Shown here piece after piece: positions 44,017 to 55,045 of a stretch of DNA of 64,000 nucleotides (the stretch's first letter is position 1; each line of letters opens with the position of its first letter). The DNA comes from JANQPA01 sp964548175 (lineage in GTDB: Bacteria; Bacteroidota; Bacteroidia; Chitinophagales; Saprospiraceae): positions 1 through 64,000 of the forward strand of contig CAZJQS010000007.1 in the NCBI GenBank assembly GCA_964548175.1, given 5' to 3'. The translations under genes were made by a program, and so were the position numbers. Under the pieces are notes generated by a model, which worked only from the letters and a program-made list of their open reading frames with translations, was not told where the DNA came from and did not search any database.

Positions 44017-44550
44017 TTACAAACCCTTTGCCAACACCATTACCCAATAGTCCTTCTCTTGGGCGATGCCTACTTCGTGATAATCTGGGTTCATCATATT
44101 CAGGCAATGTCCCTTACTATCGACCCAACCCTGGATGACGCTTTTGATATCCCAGTAGCCGTAGGCGATGTTCTCCGCTACGGTTTGCCAGGAATAGCCG
44201 GTTTTGGTGACCCGGTCCCAGACCTGGCTTCCATCTTTTCCGGTATGGTCGAGCACTTGTCGGGAAGCGATATCTATGGCATGGTCCTCTGCAGCTTGCC
44301 TAAGCTGTTCATTCCAGGTCAACGGATGGGTGGGGGCCATTTTTTTACCACCGCACTTGCAACCATTCTGTCGCCAGGCGTTGACTTCTTTCAGGATGGC
44401 CCGTTGAAAAGACGCGGGATCTGCAGGAGGCTGGTTCTCTGGAGGATCGAGAACAGGGCTTTGTTTAGAATAAAGCGTGCTGGTCTGGGGGCTGCTGCAT
44501 TGGGTGAATAGCAAAAGAAAGCTGAACAATAAAAAGAATGTACTCTTCAT
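44017..44550 (-). CDS. CAP/SCP-domain lipoprotein
   Basis: A 177-residue lipoprotein (lipobox LFTQC near residue 18) with a CAP domain: LTWNEQLRQAAEDHAIDIAS, LDHTGKDGSQVWDRV, GYSWQTVAENIAYG and HCLNMMNPDYHEVGIA. CAP proteins are secreted or surface-attached with varied roles. It lies upstream of the eCIS cluster on the same strand, with a 319-bp gap, and could be unrelated to it. Confidence 0.88.
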   Translation of the reverse strand: MKSTFFLLFSFLLLFTQCSSPQTSTLYSKQSPVLDPPENQPPADPASFQRAILKEVNAWRQNGCKCGGKKMAPTHPLTWNEQLRQAAEDHAIDIASRQVLDHTGKDGSQVWDRVTKTGYSWQTVAENIAYGYWDIKSVIQGWVDSKGHCLNMMNPDYHEVGIAQEKDYWVMVLAKGL

Positions 44551-44702
44551 ATGGAATGTTTTGTGATCATTTGGGTTAAGCCTTCTAAATATAAGTTTTT
44601 TTTGGGTTGGAAAAGCTGTAAGGGCGTTAAATTTTAAAGCTCTGTAATTAAACGATTGATCGGGGGAAATTATTTCTGGACGGACGGTGGAGGCGGCATA
44701 AA

Positions 44703-44740
44703 AAAAAGGGCTGCCCCAAAGTGTAGAGGCAGCCCTTTTT
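44703..44740 (-). terminator. terminator of the infC-rpmI-rplT operon
   Basis: Arms AAAAAGGGCTGCC (44703-44715) and its complement (44728-44740) form a GC-rich stem that on the minus strand is followed by a run of seven U. It is located 17 nt after the rplT stop. Confidence 0.85.
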
Positions 44741-44757
44741 CTTGTAAAAGCGACTAA

Positions 44758-45105
44758 TTATTTCTTCACGTTATCGACGATGGCCTTGAAAGTCTCAGGA
44801 TGATTCATTGCCAGATCAGCAAGAACTTTTCTATTCAGGTCGATGTTTTCCTGCTTCAGCTGGTGCATGAAACGAGAGTAGGACAAGCCGTGCATTCTGG
44901 CGCCGGCATTGATCCTGGCGATCCAAAGCCGCCGGAAGGCGCGCTTTTTGTTTCGCCGGTCGCGATATGCGTATTGCAAACCTTTTTCAACGGCATTCTT
45001 TGCTACAGTGTAGACATTGCTGCGGGCGCCGAAATAGCCTTTAGCAGCTTTCAATATTTTTTTGCGTCTTCTTCTGGACGCAACGGAATTAACAGAACGT
45101 GGCAT
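44758..45105 (-). CDS. rplT: 50S ribosomal protein L20
   Basis: The 115-residue L20 protein, starting MPRSVNSVASRRRRKK, with FGARSNVYTVAKNAVEKGLQY and RLWIARINAGARMHGLSYS. An in-frame extension upstream begins at 45174 (MLTSPAGAK...), but it does not match L20, so the start at 45105 was chosen. It follows rpmI by 77 nt and infC further upstream, the standard operon order. L20 assembles early into the large subunit. Confidence 0.97.
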   Translation of the reverse strand: MPRSVNSVASRRRRKKILKAAKGYFGARSNVYTVAKNAVEKGLQYAYRDRRNKKRAFRRLWIARINAGARMHGLSYSRFMHQLKQENIDLNRKVLADLAMNHPETFKAIVDNVKK

Positions 45106-45182
45106 ACCACTGATTGTTTTACGCCGTACAGGGGTTCTCGAGGAACGCTTTGCGCCTGCAGGGCTTGTTAACAAATGAAATG

Positions 45183-45380
45183 CTATTTTTTACAAAGCAA
45201 ATACAACATCCTTTTCTCATCGGCTTGACTCACAAGAGTAGAACCGGACAAACGGGTCTTAGCCTTTTTGCTTTTTTTGCGCATCAGGTGGGAAGTATTC
45301 GCCTGAAAGCGCTTGATCTTTCCTGATCCAGTGAGCTTGAAACGCTTCTTTGCACTGGAATGTGTCTTCATCTTAGGCAT
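45183..45380 (-). CDS. rpmI: 50S ribosomal protein L35
   Basis: The 65-residue L35 protein (MPKMKTHSSAKKRFKLTGSGK, with the family KRFQANTSHLM and a C-terminal MLYLLCKK). It lies between infC and rplT. The length and order match the conserved infC-rpmI-rplT operon. Confidence 0.97.
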   Translation of the reverse strand: MPKMKTHSSAKKRFKLTGSGKIKRFQANTSHLMRKKSKKAKTRLSGSTLVSQADEKRMLYLLCKK

Positions 45381-45435
45381 AGTACATATCTTTATTCAAA
45401 CGGAATGCAAATGTAGCGATTTTATCGAAAGCCTG

Positions 45436-46029
45436 CTAGTTTTTCTTGGTTTTTTTCGGTGATAAGATCACGATCATTCTGCGTCCTTCCATTTTAGGCA
45501 GGGATTCTGCAGAGCCGTACTCTTCCAATTCTTTAAGGAAACGGAGCAGCAGTAGTTCGCCGCGATCTTTGAACACGATGGTTCGCCCTCTGAAGTGTAC
45601 ATAAGCTTTAACTTTAGCACCATCTTCGAGGAACTTTTTTGCGTGTTTGAGCTTAAAGTCAAAATCGTGGTCATCTGTATTCGGACCAAATCGAATTTCT
45701 TTTACGACGGTTTTGACGGCTTTCGCCTTGATTTCTTTTTCCTTTTTCTTTTTGTCGTAGAGGAATTTTTTATAGTCGATGATTCGGACAACCGGAGGTT
45801 TGGCTTTGGGAGAGATCTCAACGAGGTCAAGTTCCATATTATCGGCCCATTGTTTGACTATCCGAGTCGGGTAGATGCCGGATTCAACAGTTTTGCCGGC
45901 TATTGTACTGACTTCGTCCAGGTTATCGCCAACAAGTCTGACTTCAGGAATACGGATATTTTCATTGATCCGGTATTCTTCTTTTTGTGGTCTTCTGTTG
46001 TTAAAATTTCGTTTACCTTTTTTCGCCAA
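45436..46029 (-). CDS. infC: translation initiation factor IF-3
   Basis: A 197-residue IF-3 with both domains: N-terminal YRINENIRIPEVRLVGDN and C-terminal VKEIRFGPNTDDHDFDFKLKHA with MEGRRMIVILSPK. It starts with ATG here, preceded by a 20-residue basic extension (MAKKGKRNFNNRRPQKEE), common in Bacteroidota. Rare start codons used in other IF-3 genes were not needed. Operon: infC, rpmI, rplT. Confidence 0.97.
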   Translation of the reverse strand: MAKKGKRNFNNRRPQKEEYRINENIRIPEVRLVGDNLDEVSTIAGKTVESGIYPTRIVKQWADNMELDLVEISPKAKPPVVRIIDYKKFLYDKKKKEKEIKAKAVKTVVKEIRFGPNTDDHDFDFKLKHAKKFLEDGAKVKAYVHFRGRTIVFKDRGELLLLRFLKELEEYGSAESLPKMEGRRMIVILSPKKTKKN

Positions 46030-46160
46030 AAGTTTTTATTTTAATTAAGAAATAAGTTTGAGTATATACAGGTGTTGGGCTCAAGTATACGCGAAACGCC
46101 TATAAGTAGATAAATGCAGAAAAGAGTATAATAGTTCCATTCTGCCGGGATAAAAAATAA

Positions 46161-46194
46161 AAAAGTACATCTGCCGGCCGGCAGATGTACTTTT
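46161..46194 (-). terminator. perfect 34-bp palindrome, clpC terminator
   Basis: Positions 46161-46194 form a perfect palindrome with centre CCGGCCGG and arms AAAAGTACATCTGCCGG. On the minus strand it is followed by a T-rich tract (TTTTATTTTTTA), and it lies 17 nt after the clpC stop, as expected of a terminator. A true hairpin needs a few central bases unpaired. Confidence 0.8.
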
Positions 46195-46211
46195 ATGCGT
46201 AGGCTGAGCCT

Positions 46212-48764
<2,553 letters not shown>

Positions 48765-49420
48765 AATTTGTCCTTTCTCTTGTATTCTTTTCCTGGAAAA
48801 CCTCTTAGAAAAGAAATGAAAATTTAGGTTTCGTTTTGTAAACTATGCGACGTTCGAATCCATACTTTGTCACCTCTTCCCAGAGGGCTATTGATGATGA
48901 CTTAAATGGATAGAGGGGTGCCTCCGAGATGATCTGAAAACCTGCCTAACAATATTAATTGAATTATCTTAGAAAACAAAGGTTGTCTGTTCTAAGTTTC
49001 AAAAATCTTGTTAAGGTCGACAGAGCAGTTCAAAGTTGCCTTTCCCTTATCAAAAATTGAGCCAAAAAAATGAGCTCAACTGTGTTTTATACTGCGTTTC
49101 TTTTAACGAGATAACAAAGCGTAAGTTTAATCGCTATCTTAAAAAGAAATGATATCGTATTTTGTTGGTTGCTGATATGTTAAATGAAAGCATTTTTTTG
49201 TCAAAATTTGTGAAAGGCGAAAAGTGCAAAAAATTAATCATCATTAGGTATAATCCTCCATAATTAATAGCTTTGCAGACGCCCTAATTCTATATCTTAA
49301 ACCATTTAAAGTAGGATAAGTTTAAAAGCGTACAGGGCGGCGGAATATCAGTTGGTAATCTGATATCGACAGTTCTTGATTTAACCTATTTCCATTGCTG
49401 ATCTGAAATTTTGTGTTCTT
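48765..49420. other. 656-bp intergenic region between divergent clpC and STAS genes
   Basis: AT-rich DNA with no ORF of substance and no tRNA-like fold. It must hold the divergent promoters of clpC and the STAS gene. Searching both strands for TAnnTTTG gave no clear match. I see no repeat longer than about 10 nt. Long for such a pair, so an unseen small RNA or leader is possible. Confidence 0.45.
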
Positions 49421-49801
49421 ATGAAATATGCTGTAAATAAAGAGGAAAAATACGCTGTTTTTAAGTTAGAAGAAGATAATCTGAACTCCATTATCGCACC
49501 GAAGCTAAAGTCAGAGTTTGTCATTTTGTCTAATGAAGGAGTAAAAAACCTCATTTTTGACCTGTCTGAAGTGAAGTATGTCGATTCGTCAGGCTTGAGT
49601 GCAATATTGACAGCTAACCGTCTTTGGAAAGCACTGGGCTCTTTCGTGCTAACCGGCATCGTCCATCCAAGCGTCAACAAACTAATAGAGATCTCTCGTC
49701 TGGATACCGTCCTGGCCATCGTCCCTACGGTAGAGGAAGCCATAGAGTACGTATTCATGGAAGAGATCGAACGGGAGATCGAATCTGAGGACGAAGATTA
49801 G
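49421..49801 (+). CDS. STAS-domain anti-sigma factor antagonist
   Basis: A 126-residue single STAS protein of the SpoIIAA/RsbV type. The segment VKYVDSSGLSAILTANRLWK (Ser56-Ser57-Gly58) holds the serine usually phosphorylated by a partner kinase. The C-terminus is acidic (EIEREIESEDED). No anti-sigma kinase is in the window. The TAG stop overlaps a GTG codon of the next gene. Confidence 0.92.
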   Translation: MKYAVNKEEKYAVFKLEEDNLNSIIAPKLKSEFVILSNEGVKNLIFDLSEVKYVDSSGLSAILTANRLWKALGSFVLTGIVHPSVNKLIEISRLDTVLAIVPTVEEAIEYVFMEEIEREIESEDED

Positions 49802-49818
49802 TGAGCAGGTTGAATGAA

Positions 49819-50778
49819 ATGACGTTTGAACTGACTTTTCTGGGGACGAACTCTGCGCTTCCCGCCCATGGAAGATTTCCTACGGCTCAGGTGCTTAATG
49901 TTTGTGACTACCTTTTTCTGATCGATTGCGGAGAAGGCACCCAGGCGCGTATGCTTGATTTCCAGGTGCGCAGGCATAAGATCAACCAGATTTTCATCAG
50001 CCATCTGCATGGTGATCATGTCTTCGGCCTGATCGGACTGCTCACTTCCTTTAACCTTTTGGGCAGAGACCAAAAGCTCGATGTCTTCGCTCCGCCCGGC
50101 ATACGCGAACTGATCGAAATTCAGTTGAAATGCAGCCATACCATTTTAACCTATGAGCTGGATATTCACGTTACTGATCCGGAAAACCATTACCTACTCT
50201 TTGAAAATGAAGTAGTGGAAGTTTATTCCATCCCCCTGCTGCATAGAATACCTACCCAGGGATTCCTGTTTAAGGAAAAAGAACGCCAACTGAATATCCT
50301 GCCGGGAAAAATCCAGGAATATGGCTTAAATGTCCTCCAGATAAAAGCTGCTAAGCTGGGCAGCGATGTAGTGCTCTCTGATGGAACGGTCCTTCCAAAT
50401 GAAGAGCTGACAAGAGCGCCTTCACCCCCACGCTCCTATGCCTATTGTTCTGATACCGTCTATTCCGAATCAATTCTGCCTTACGTAAAAGGTGTGGACT
50501 TGCTTTATCATGAGTCTACCTTCCTGGCAGACAGTAGCGAGCGCGCTAAAGTGACTATGCATTCCACCACCGTAGAAGCAGCCTCTATAGCGTTGAAAGC
50601 CGAAGCTTCCATGTTGTTGTTAGGGCATTATTCCAGCAGACATAAGGACATCAGCATCTTTGAAAAAGAAGCCCGGTCCGTCTTTCCCAATACAGCCGCC
50701 GCCAGGGAAGGAATGCGCGTGGAAGTCCTTTATGACCGGGAGAAGTCTCAGTCTAAGATAATTTTGAAAGATCCCTGA
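49819..50778 (+). CDS. rnz: ribonuclease Z (tRNA 3' end processing)
   Basis: A 319-residue metallo-beta-lactamase-fold RNase that trims the 3' trailer of tRNA precursors. The metal motif is HLHGDH (His62-His67), and the late LLGHYSSRHKD fits the family. The start ATG (MTFELTFLGTNSALP) was chosen because it matches the family. A GTG at 49801 overlapping the preceding stop is an alternative, adding six residues. The gene overlaps the 3' end of the convergent Crp gene. Confidence 0.94.
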   Translation: MTFELTFLGTNSALPAHGRFPTAQVLNVCDYLFLIDCGEGTQARMLDFQVRRHKINQIFISHLHGDHVFGLIGLLTSFNLLGRDQKLDVFAPPGIRELIEIQLKCSHTILTYELDIHVTDPENHYLLFENEVVEVYSIPLLHRIPTQGFLFKEKERQLNILPGKIQEYGLNVLQIKAAKLGSDVVLSDGTVLPNEELTRAPSPPRSYAYCSDTVYSESILPYVKGVDLLYHESTFLADSSERAKVTMHSTTVEAASIALKAEASMLLLGHYSSRHKDISIFEKEARSVFPNTAAAREGMRVEVLYDREKSQSKIILKDP

Positions 50779-51439
50779 TCAGAATACTTCTCCTGTTAAA
50801 ATGGATCAGGTTTTCCTTGCGTAGCTCATTGAGCACAGCTGTTACCGTCTGACGGGATGTGCCCGTGATATTGGCAATATCCTGCTGCGTCAGCGAATGT
50901 TTGATCAGCATTTCATACCCGACCTTTCTTCCGATATTGTCGGCAGATTCCTTCAGAAATTCAATGATCCGGGTGCGGGCGTCTTTGAAAACCATGGATT
51001 CCAGCTTGCTTTCCATTGTTTTTAAACGGCTTCCGATCCAGTGCAGCATGTTCAGGGAAAGATCGTGATTGTGCTGCATAAGGCGATGGACTACCCTGGA
51101 GTCCATCTGATAAACCTCACACTCCTGGCTCATGGTTTTGGCGTAATCCTGCCGTTGCTGCTCCCCAAAGAGCACCAGCTCGCCAAACATATTCCCTGGG
51201 TACAGGATACGTTTGATCACTTCCCTGTCCTCCACACCAAGATTGCCTATTTTTACCATCCCTCTGACCAGAAAATAAATGGAATTGGACTTTTCTCCCG
51301 ATTCGTAGATCAGGCTGTACTTGGGGATGACCTTACGTTGTGTATGACCAGCCAAAAACGAGCGATCTTTGGCGTCCAGCGCATTGAATATGGATAGCTC
51401 GTTCAAATACTTTACAATTGGGTTGGCGATAGTTTTCAT
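50753..51439 (-). CDS. Crp/Fnr-family transcription regulator
   Basis: A 228-residue regulator (Met at 51463 would add eight residues). An N-terminal cyclic-nucleotide-binding-like domain (SIYFLVRGMVKIG, PGNMFGELVLFGE) is followed by a helix-turn-helix domain (SLTQQDIANITGTSRQTVTAVLNELRKE). No cysteine cluster of Fnr type is seen, so it is not an oxygen-sensing FeS protein. The ligand is not clear. It is convergent with rnz, with a 26-nt overlap. Confidence 0.92.
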   Translation of the reverse strand: MKTIANPIVKYLNELSIFNALDAKDRSFLAGHTQRKVIPKYSLIYESGEKSNSIYFLVRGMVKIGNLGVEDREVIKRILYPGNMFGELVLFGEQQRQDYAKTMSQECEVYQMDSRVVHRLMQHNHDLSLNMLHWIGSRLKTMESKLESMVFKDARTRIIEFLKESADNIGRKVGYEMLIKHSLTQQDIANITGTSRQTVTAVLNELRKENLIHFNRRSILIRDLSKLS

Positions 51440-51463
51440 GGCGAATGTTTTTTTACATTGCAA

Positions 51464-51767
51464 AAATGTATTTTTTTATGGGGTAAAATAAATACAGTGC
51501 TTAAGCTTTGTCGATCGTATTTTTTAATTAAAAAAAATACAATTCAATGTTATTCAGTTGTTTATCTGAATTTTTCTCATGATTTGTTATTAGCGTCTAA
51601 CGTGAGGAGGATGTTTTGATCTTAGCTGTAAGGTATGGCCGGACGCAACTGATCAAATTTTTTTTGAAAAAGCCCCAAAGACAGCATGTGGCTTTCGGAA
51701 TCGGATATTACCAATATTACTTAAATATCTGAATAAAAATAATGAGTTGCCAGTCAATGATCTAAAA
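51464..51767. other. 304-bp gap between the divergent Crp-type regulator gene and dinB
   Basis: AT-rich region holding both promoters; no ORF. An A/T-rich inverted repeat (GTATTTTTTAA, then TTAAAAAAAATAC) at 51517-51540 might be an operator for the Crp/Fnr-type gene. I could not identify a clear promoter or a LexA box. Confidence 0.4.
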
Positions 51768-52835
51768 ATGCGGAAAATCATTCATGTTGATATGGATGCT
51801 TTCTATGCTTCAGTGGAACAACGCGACCATCCGGAGCTCAGGGGGCGGCCCGTGGCAGTTGGAGGGTCCAGCAGACGTGGCGTGGTGGCATCGGCCAGCT
51901 ACGAAGCACGTCGATTCGGGGTTCGATCCGCAATGCCGAGCGTGACGGCCCAGCGGTTGTGCCCCCAGATCGTTTTCGTCAAAGCCCGATTTGACGTTTA
52001 TCGTGAAGTGTCCGACCAGATCCGGTCGGTTTTCCTGGAGTATACCGACCTGGTGGAGCCGCTCTCCCTTGATGAAGCTTACCTCGATGTGACTGAAAAT
52101 AAGATCGGCCACCACTCCGCTATTTTTATTGCCAGGGAAATACGAAAGAGAATAGCCGCAGAAACGCAACTTACGGCCTCAGCAGGCGTTTCTTTCAATA
52201 AGTTCCTGGCAAAAGTGGCTTCTGATATCAACAAACCTGACGGAATGAAGGTTATCCTCCCGGAGGAAGCCGAAGCATTCCTGGAGCAACTGCCGGTAGA
52301 AAAATTCCACGGCATCGGCAAGGTGACTGCCGCCCGCATGAATAAATTGGGCATATATAAAGGCAGCGACCTGAAAAAAATGAGCGAGCTGGAACTGGTG
52401 CGCAGGTTTGGAAAAGCAGGCTTGCATTACTACAAAATCGTCAGGGCAGAAGACGATCGCCCGGTGAACCCCAACCGCATACGTAAGTCCATCGGCGCTG
52501 AACGCACCTTTTCTGAGGATCTAACCCGGGCCGAAGATATGAAAGAAAAGATCGCTTTCCTGTGTCAGGTTGTCTTCGATCATATGGAGAAAAAAGATAA
52601 TTTTGGCCGCACCCTGACCTTAAAGATTAAATACAACGATTTCAGGATCATCACCCGCAGTCGTACTTTTGGGGGCGAGATCAGAAAACTCAGTGATATG
52701 ACCACCGCTGCTCTTCAACTGCTGGAAGAAAACCTTCAGCCGGATGACCGCATTCGTTTATTGGGAATTGCGGTATCCAATCTGTCAAAAGAACAGATCG
52801 GTGGAGGGGGATTGCAACTGGAATTCGATTTTTAA
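51768..52835 (+). CDS. dinB: DNA polymerase IV (Y family)
   Basis: A 355-residue translesion DNA polymerase. The catalytic acids lie in IHVDMDAFYASVEQ (Asp8, Asp10) and LSLDEAYLDV (Asp-Glu near 105). The start MRKIIHVDMDAF at 51768 fits the family; an upstream TTG at 51747 in the same frame adds seven residues and is less likely. The C-terminal little-finger domain ends with a clamp-binding-like LQLEFDF tail (beta-clamp motif QLEFDF). Confidence 0.95.
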   Translation: MRKIIHVDMDAFYASVEQRDHPELRGRPVAVGGSSRRGVVASASYEARRFGVRSAMPSVTAQRLCPQIVFVKARFDVYREVSDQIRSVFLEYTDLVEPLSLDEAYLDVTENKIGHHSAIFIAREIRKRIAAETQLTASAGVSFNKFLAKVASDINKPDGMKVILPEEAEAFLEQLPVEKFHGIGKVTAARMNKLGIYKGSDLKKMSELELVRRFGKAGLHYYKIVRAEDDRPVNPNRIRKSIGAERTFSEDLTRAEDMKEKIAFLCQVVFDHMEKKDNFGRTLTLKIKYNDFRIITRSRTFGGEIRKLSDMTTAALQLLEENLQPDDRIRLLGIAVSNLSKEQIGGGGLQLEFDF

Positions 52836-52888
52836 AGCGTGGCCTTTTTTTAGTATCCTTTGTGTAACAACAGGAGCAAATTACTAAC

Positions 52889-53581
52889 ATGAAACTAATT
52901 CTATTCGACCTCGACGGTACCTTGATCTATTCCGGAAGGCGTGACAGCCTTTGTTTTGCAATGGCTTATGAGATGATTTACCAACGGAAGTTTCCTTCTA
53001 TTGACTGGAGCCATTACCCTCATGTCACAGATACCGTTATTTTTGAGACGGTCATTCAGGAGCATTTTAGCCGGAAGCCGGAGCAGGAAGAGGTAAAGGT
53101 GTTCGAAACGCTATATATGGAATTGCTCAGTGAAGGCCGGAAAAAAGCACCCGGGGATTTCAAAGAGGTGCCCGGCGCCCGGAATTTGATCGAGTATCTG
53201 TCCGAACAGGAAGACGTCAGCATCGCTGTGGCCACAGGGGGATGGAAAAGACCGGCAGAGTTGAAGCTCCAGCATGTGGGCATCCGGCATGATGTTTTTC
53301 CCATCAGCGGAGCCGACGGCCAATACAATCGCGAAAGCATCATTCAAGAGGCGATCCGGCTGACAGAGCTGCCCGATGGTAAGGTAACCAGAATGGTTTA
53401 TATTGGCGACGCGATCTGGGATGTGCACACGACCCGTAACCTGAAAATGAATTTTCTGGGTATTCGCTACCGCCGTGATTTTGACATCTTAAAAAGTGTA
53501 GGCGCCTTGCATGTACTGGGCGATTACCTTGATCAGGAGTTGTTCTTGAAAATGGTGCTGGAGGCAAAGCCTCCGGTATGA
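52889..53581 (+). CDS. HAD-family hydrolase
   Basis: A 230-residue haloacid-dehalogenase-type phosphatase. Motif I is FDLDGTL (Asp7, Asp9), with a later VATGGWKRP (motif II) and YIGDAIWDVHTT (motif IV). A long helical cap lies between about 20 and 90. Substrate not predictable. It follows dinB by 53 nt on the same strand. Confidence 0.88.
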   Translation: MKLILFDLDGTLIYSGRRDSLCFAMAYEMIYQRKFPSIDWSHYPHVTDTVIFETVIQEHFSRKPEQEEVKVFETLYMELLSEGRKKAPGDFKEVPGARNLIEYLSEQEDVSIAVATGGWKRPAELKLQHVGIRHDVFPISGADGQYNRESIIQEAIRLTELPDGKVTRMVYIGDAIWDVHTTRNLKMNFLGIRYRRDFDILKSVGALHVLGDYLDQELFLKMVLEAKPPV

Positions 53582-53794
53582 TGGTTGGTTATTGTTGGAG
53601 GCTGCATCAGAAGACTTTTTTGGAAGTTTGCCCGACTGCCTGCGGCCAGAAGCAGCCACTATCAACAGCATTGTAATGGCAATGTCAACAAGATAATGCT
53701 TGTTTTAAAAAAAGAAGAAAAAAGGAAACTAATCAGACCCTTGCTCTGTTTTTTTATAGTATTTTAAAAAGGCTGAAAATATTTTAAATATATT

Positions 53795-53826
53795 TTTGGC
53801 ATTTTAAAATAACCCCTTTATATTTG
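53795..53826 (+). promoter_or_regulatory. Bacteroidota-type promoter of tRNA-Lys
   Basis: TTTG (53795-53798) and TATATTTG (53819-53826) match the TTTG / TAnnTTTG consensus of Bacteroidota with a 20-nt spacing. It lies 36 nt before the tRNA. Confidence 0.7.
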
Positions 53827-53862
53827 CAACGCCTTTCGAAAAAGGGGCCTATAAAACAATAA

Positions 53863-53935
53863 GATTCCGTAGCTCAGCTGGTAGAGCACTTGACTTTTAA
53901 TCAAGGGGTCCTGGGTTCGAACCCCAGCGGAATCA
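53863..53935 (+). tRNA. tRNA-Lys (anticodon UUU)
   Basis: A 73-nt cloverleaf: acceptor arms GATTCCG (53863-53869) and CGGAATC (53928-53934), D-loop with AGCTCAGCTGG, anticodon stem CTTGA/TCAAG, loop CTTTTAA with anticodon TTT at 53896-53898, and T-loop GGTTCGAACC. Discriminator base A53935; CCA is not encoded. Confidence 0.98.
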
Positions 53936-53939
53936 CTAT

Positions 53940-53967
53940 AAAGCTTTCGCCACCTGGCGAAAGCTTT
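53940..53967. terminator. terminator after tRNA-Lys
   Basis: AAAGCTTTCGCCA (53940-53952) and its complement (53955-53967) form a stem with a CC turn, followed on the plus strand by TTTT. It lies 5 nt after the tRNA and just beyond the end of the convergent DUF3298 gene, so it may serve both. Confidence 0.85.
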
Positions 53968-53969
53968 TT

Positions 53970-54797
53970 TTACTTAATCTCCATCTTAAGATACGCTCCA
54001 ATTTCACTATATTCAAGCAACAATCCGATCTCTCCGGCTGCATAAGGAGCTACATCATAAGGCGGATAATTAAATAGAATACCATCTTCCATCAATCCAA
54101 AATTACTGGTGATGGGGATTTCATTTTCAAATAAAAACTCATTTAGAGGCGTATCCGGCGCCATTTCAAAATGTTCACGGACCTTTTTTTCTAGTAATGT
54201 GGTGACCGCAGCCTCATAGCCGGGTTTGAATACGTCTTCCAGCCCCAGCTTTTTCCGGTTGTCGAGATCCAGGGTGACATAACTCGATCCGTAGTTGCCA
54301 TGCGCGCCCCCGGTGAAGGTGTAGGCGAAAAAACCCAGCGTCAGTAAGTGTGGGGTATTCCACTCAGTTCTCATGCTCGTTTCATAAGCAAAACCGGTCA
54401 TAAAATCGCCGGCTTCTTTCATAACCTGCCGAAAGTCTTCAAAAAAGGCCTGCTTGCCTTCCTCAAAGGCTTGTCTGGGAGCTTCCACCCGGCCTACGCC
54501 TTGTTCCTGCACAGCTCCCTCGAGTAAAATGTCCATAATAAACTGATCGAGGCTGTCTACGCCGGATTGTGGAATAAGCCAGAATTCGCTGTAAGTCGCC
54601 ATGGGCGCTTCCGGATCGGAAGGGTCAGTAAATATGGTGTCGGAATAAGTGACTCGCTCGAATGGAATAGAATCCAAGGAGGCCGCCTTGTCCGCCTCTT
54701 GTTCGCCGCCTTCATGGTTATTTGAAGAAGCGGCAGGTTGACAGGCCATGGCCATTGCCAGGAATGCGATCAAAAAAGTGAGGTACAGATATTTCAT
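53970..54797 (-). CDS. DUF3298/RsiV-like lipoprotein
   Basis: A 275-residue lipoprotein (lipobox AMAC, Cys19). The C-terminal half includes FFAYTFTGGAHGNYGSSYVTLD and KKLGLEDVFKPG, which match the DUF3298/DUF4163 fold of RsiV and other envelope proteins. No membrane helix is present beyond the signal. Ligand unknown. Confidence 0.88.
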   Translation of the reverse strand: MKYLYLTFLIAFLAMAMACQPAASSNNHEGGEQEADKAASLDSIPFERVTYSDTIFTDPSDPEAPMATYSEFWLIPQSGVDSLDQFIMDILLEGAVQEQGVGRVEAPRQAFEEGKQAFFEDFRQVMKEAGDFMTGFAYETSMRTEWNTPHLLTLGFFAYTFTGGAHGNYGSSYVTLDLDNRKKLGLEDVFKPGYEAAVTTLLEKKVREHFEMAPDTPLNEFLFENEIPITSNFGLMEDGILFNYPPYDVAPYAAGEIGLLLEYSEIGAYLKMEIK

Positions 54798-54948
54798 TGG
54801 TTCAAAGTTTTGTTGCTGTAAATTTCTAAAAAAAGTTTCAAATGCATTCTATTGGTTTGCGCCGCTTAATAATGATATTTTTGAGCGGTCTTTTTCGGAG
54901 AAATGCCTGACGGTAACATTGAAGGTCAAAGCAGCGCCTGGATATTTT

Positions 54949-54976
54949 CACCGCAAAGACGCAAAGAACGCGAAGA
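54949..54976. repeat. CGCAAAGA direct repeats in the intergenic leader of the GH3 gene
   Basis: Two direct copies of CGCAAAGA followed by a CGCGAAGA variant. This is a form of a small repeat found in many bacterial intergenic regions. A related copy (CGCAAAGGACGC) lies inside the coding DNA of the 416-aa eCIS protein at 42884-42909. Confidence 0.55.
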
Positions 54977-55045
54977 CTTAGCAGCTTTAATAATGAATTT
55001 ATACTGTTTTGCTCAAAAGACAGCTAAAAAAATTTATGATCTTTT

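Noticed and set aside
43990..44511. Plus-strand open frame of 173 codons
   Set aside because: It lies opposite the CAP lipoprotein gene, whose domain is clear; the plus-strand translation has no recognisable features.
45106..45174. Upstream extension of L20
   Set aside because: The extra 23 residues do not match the L20 start MPRSVN and the family begins at 45105.
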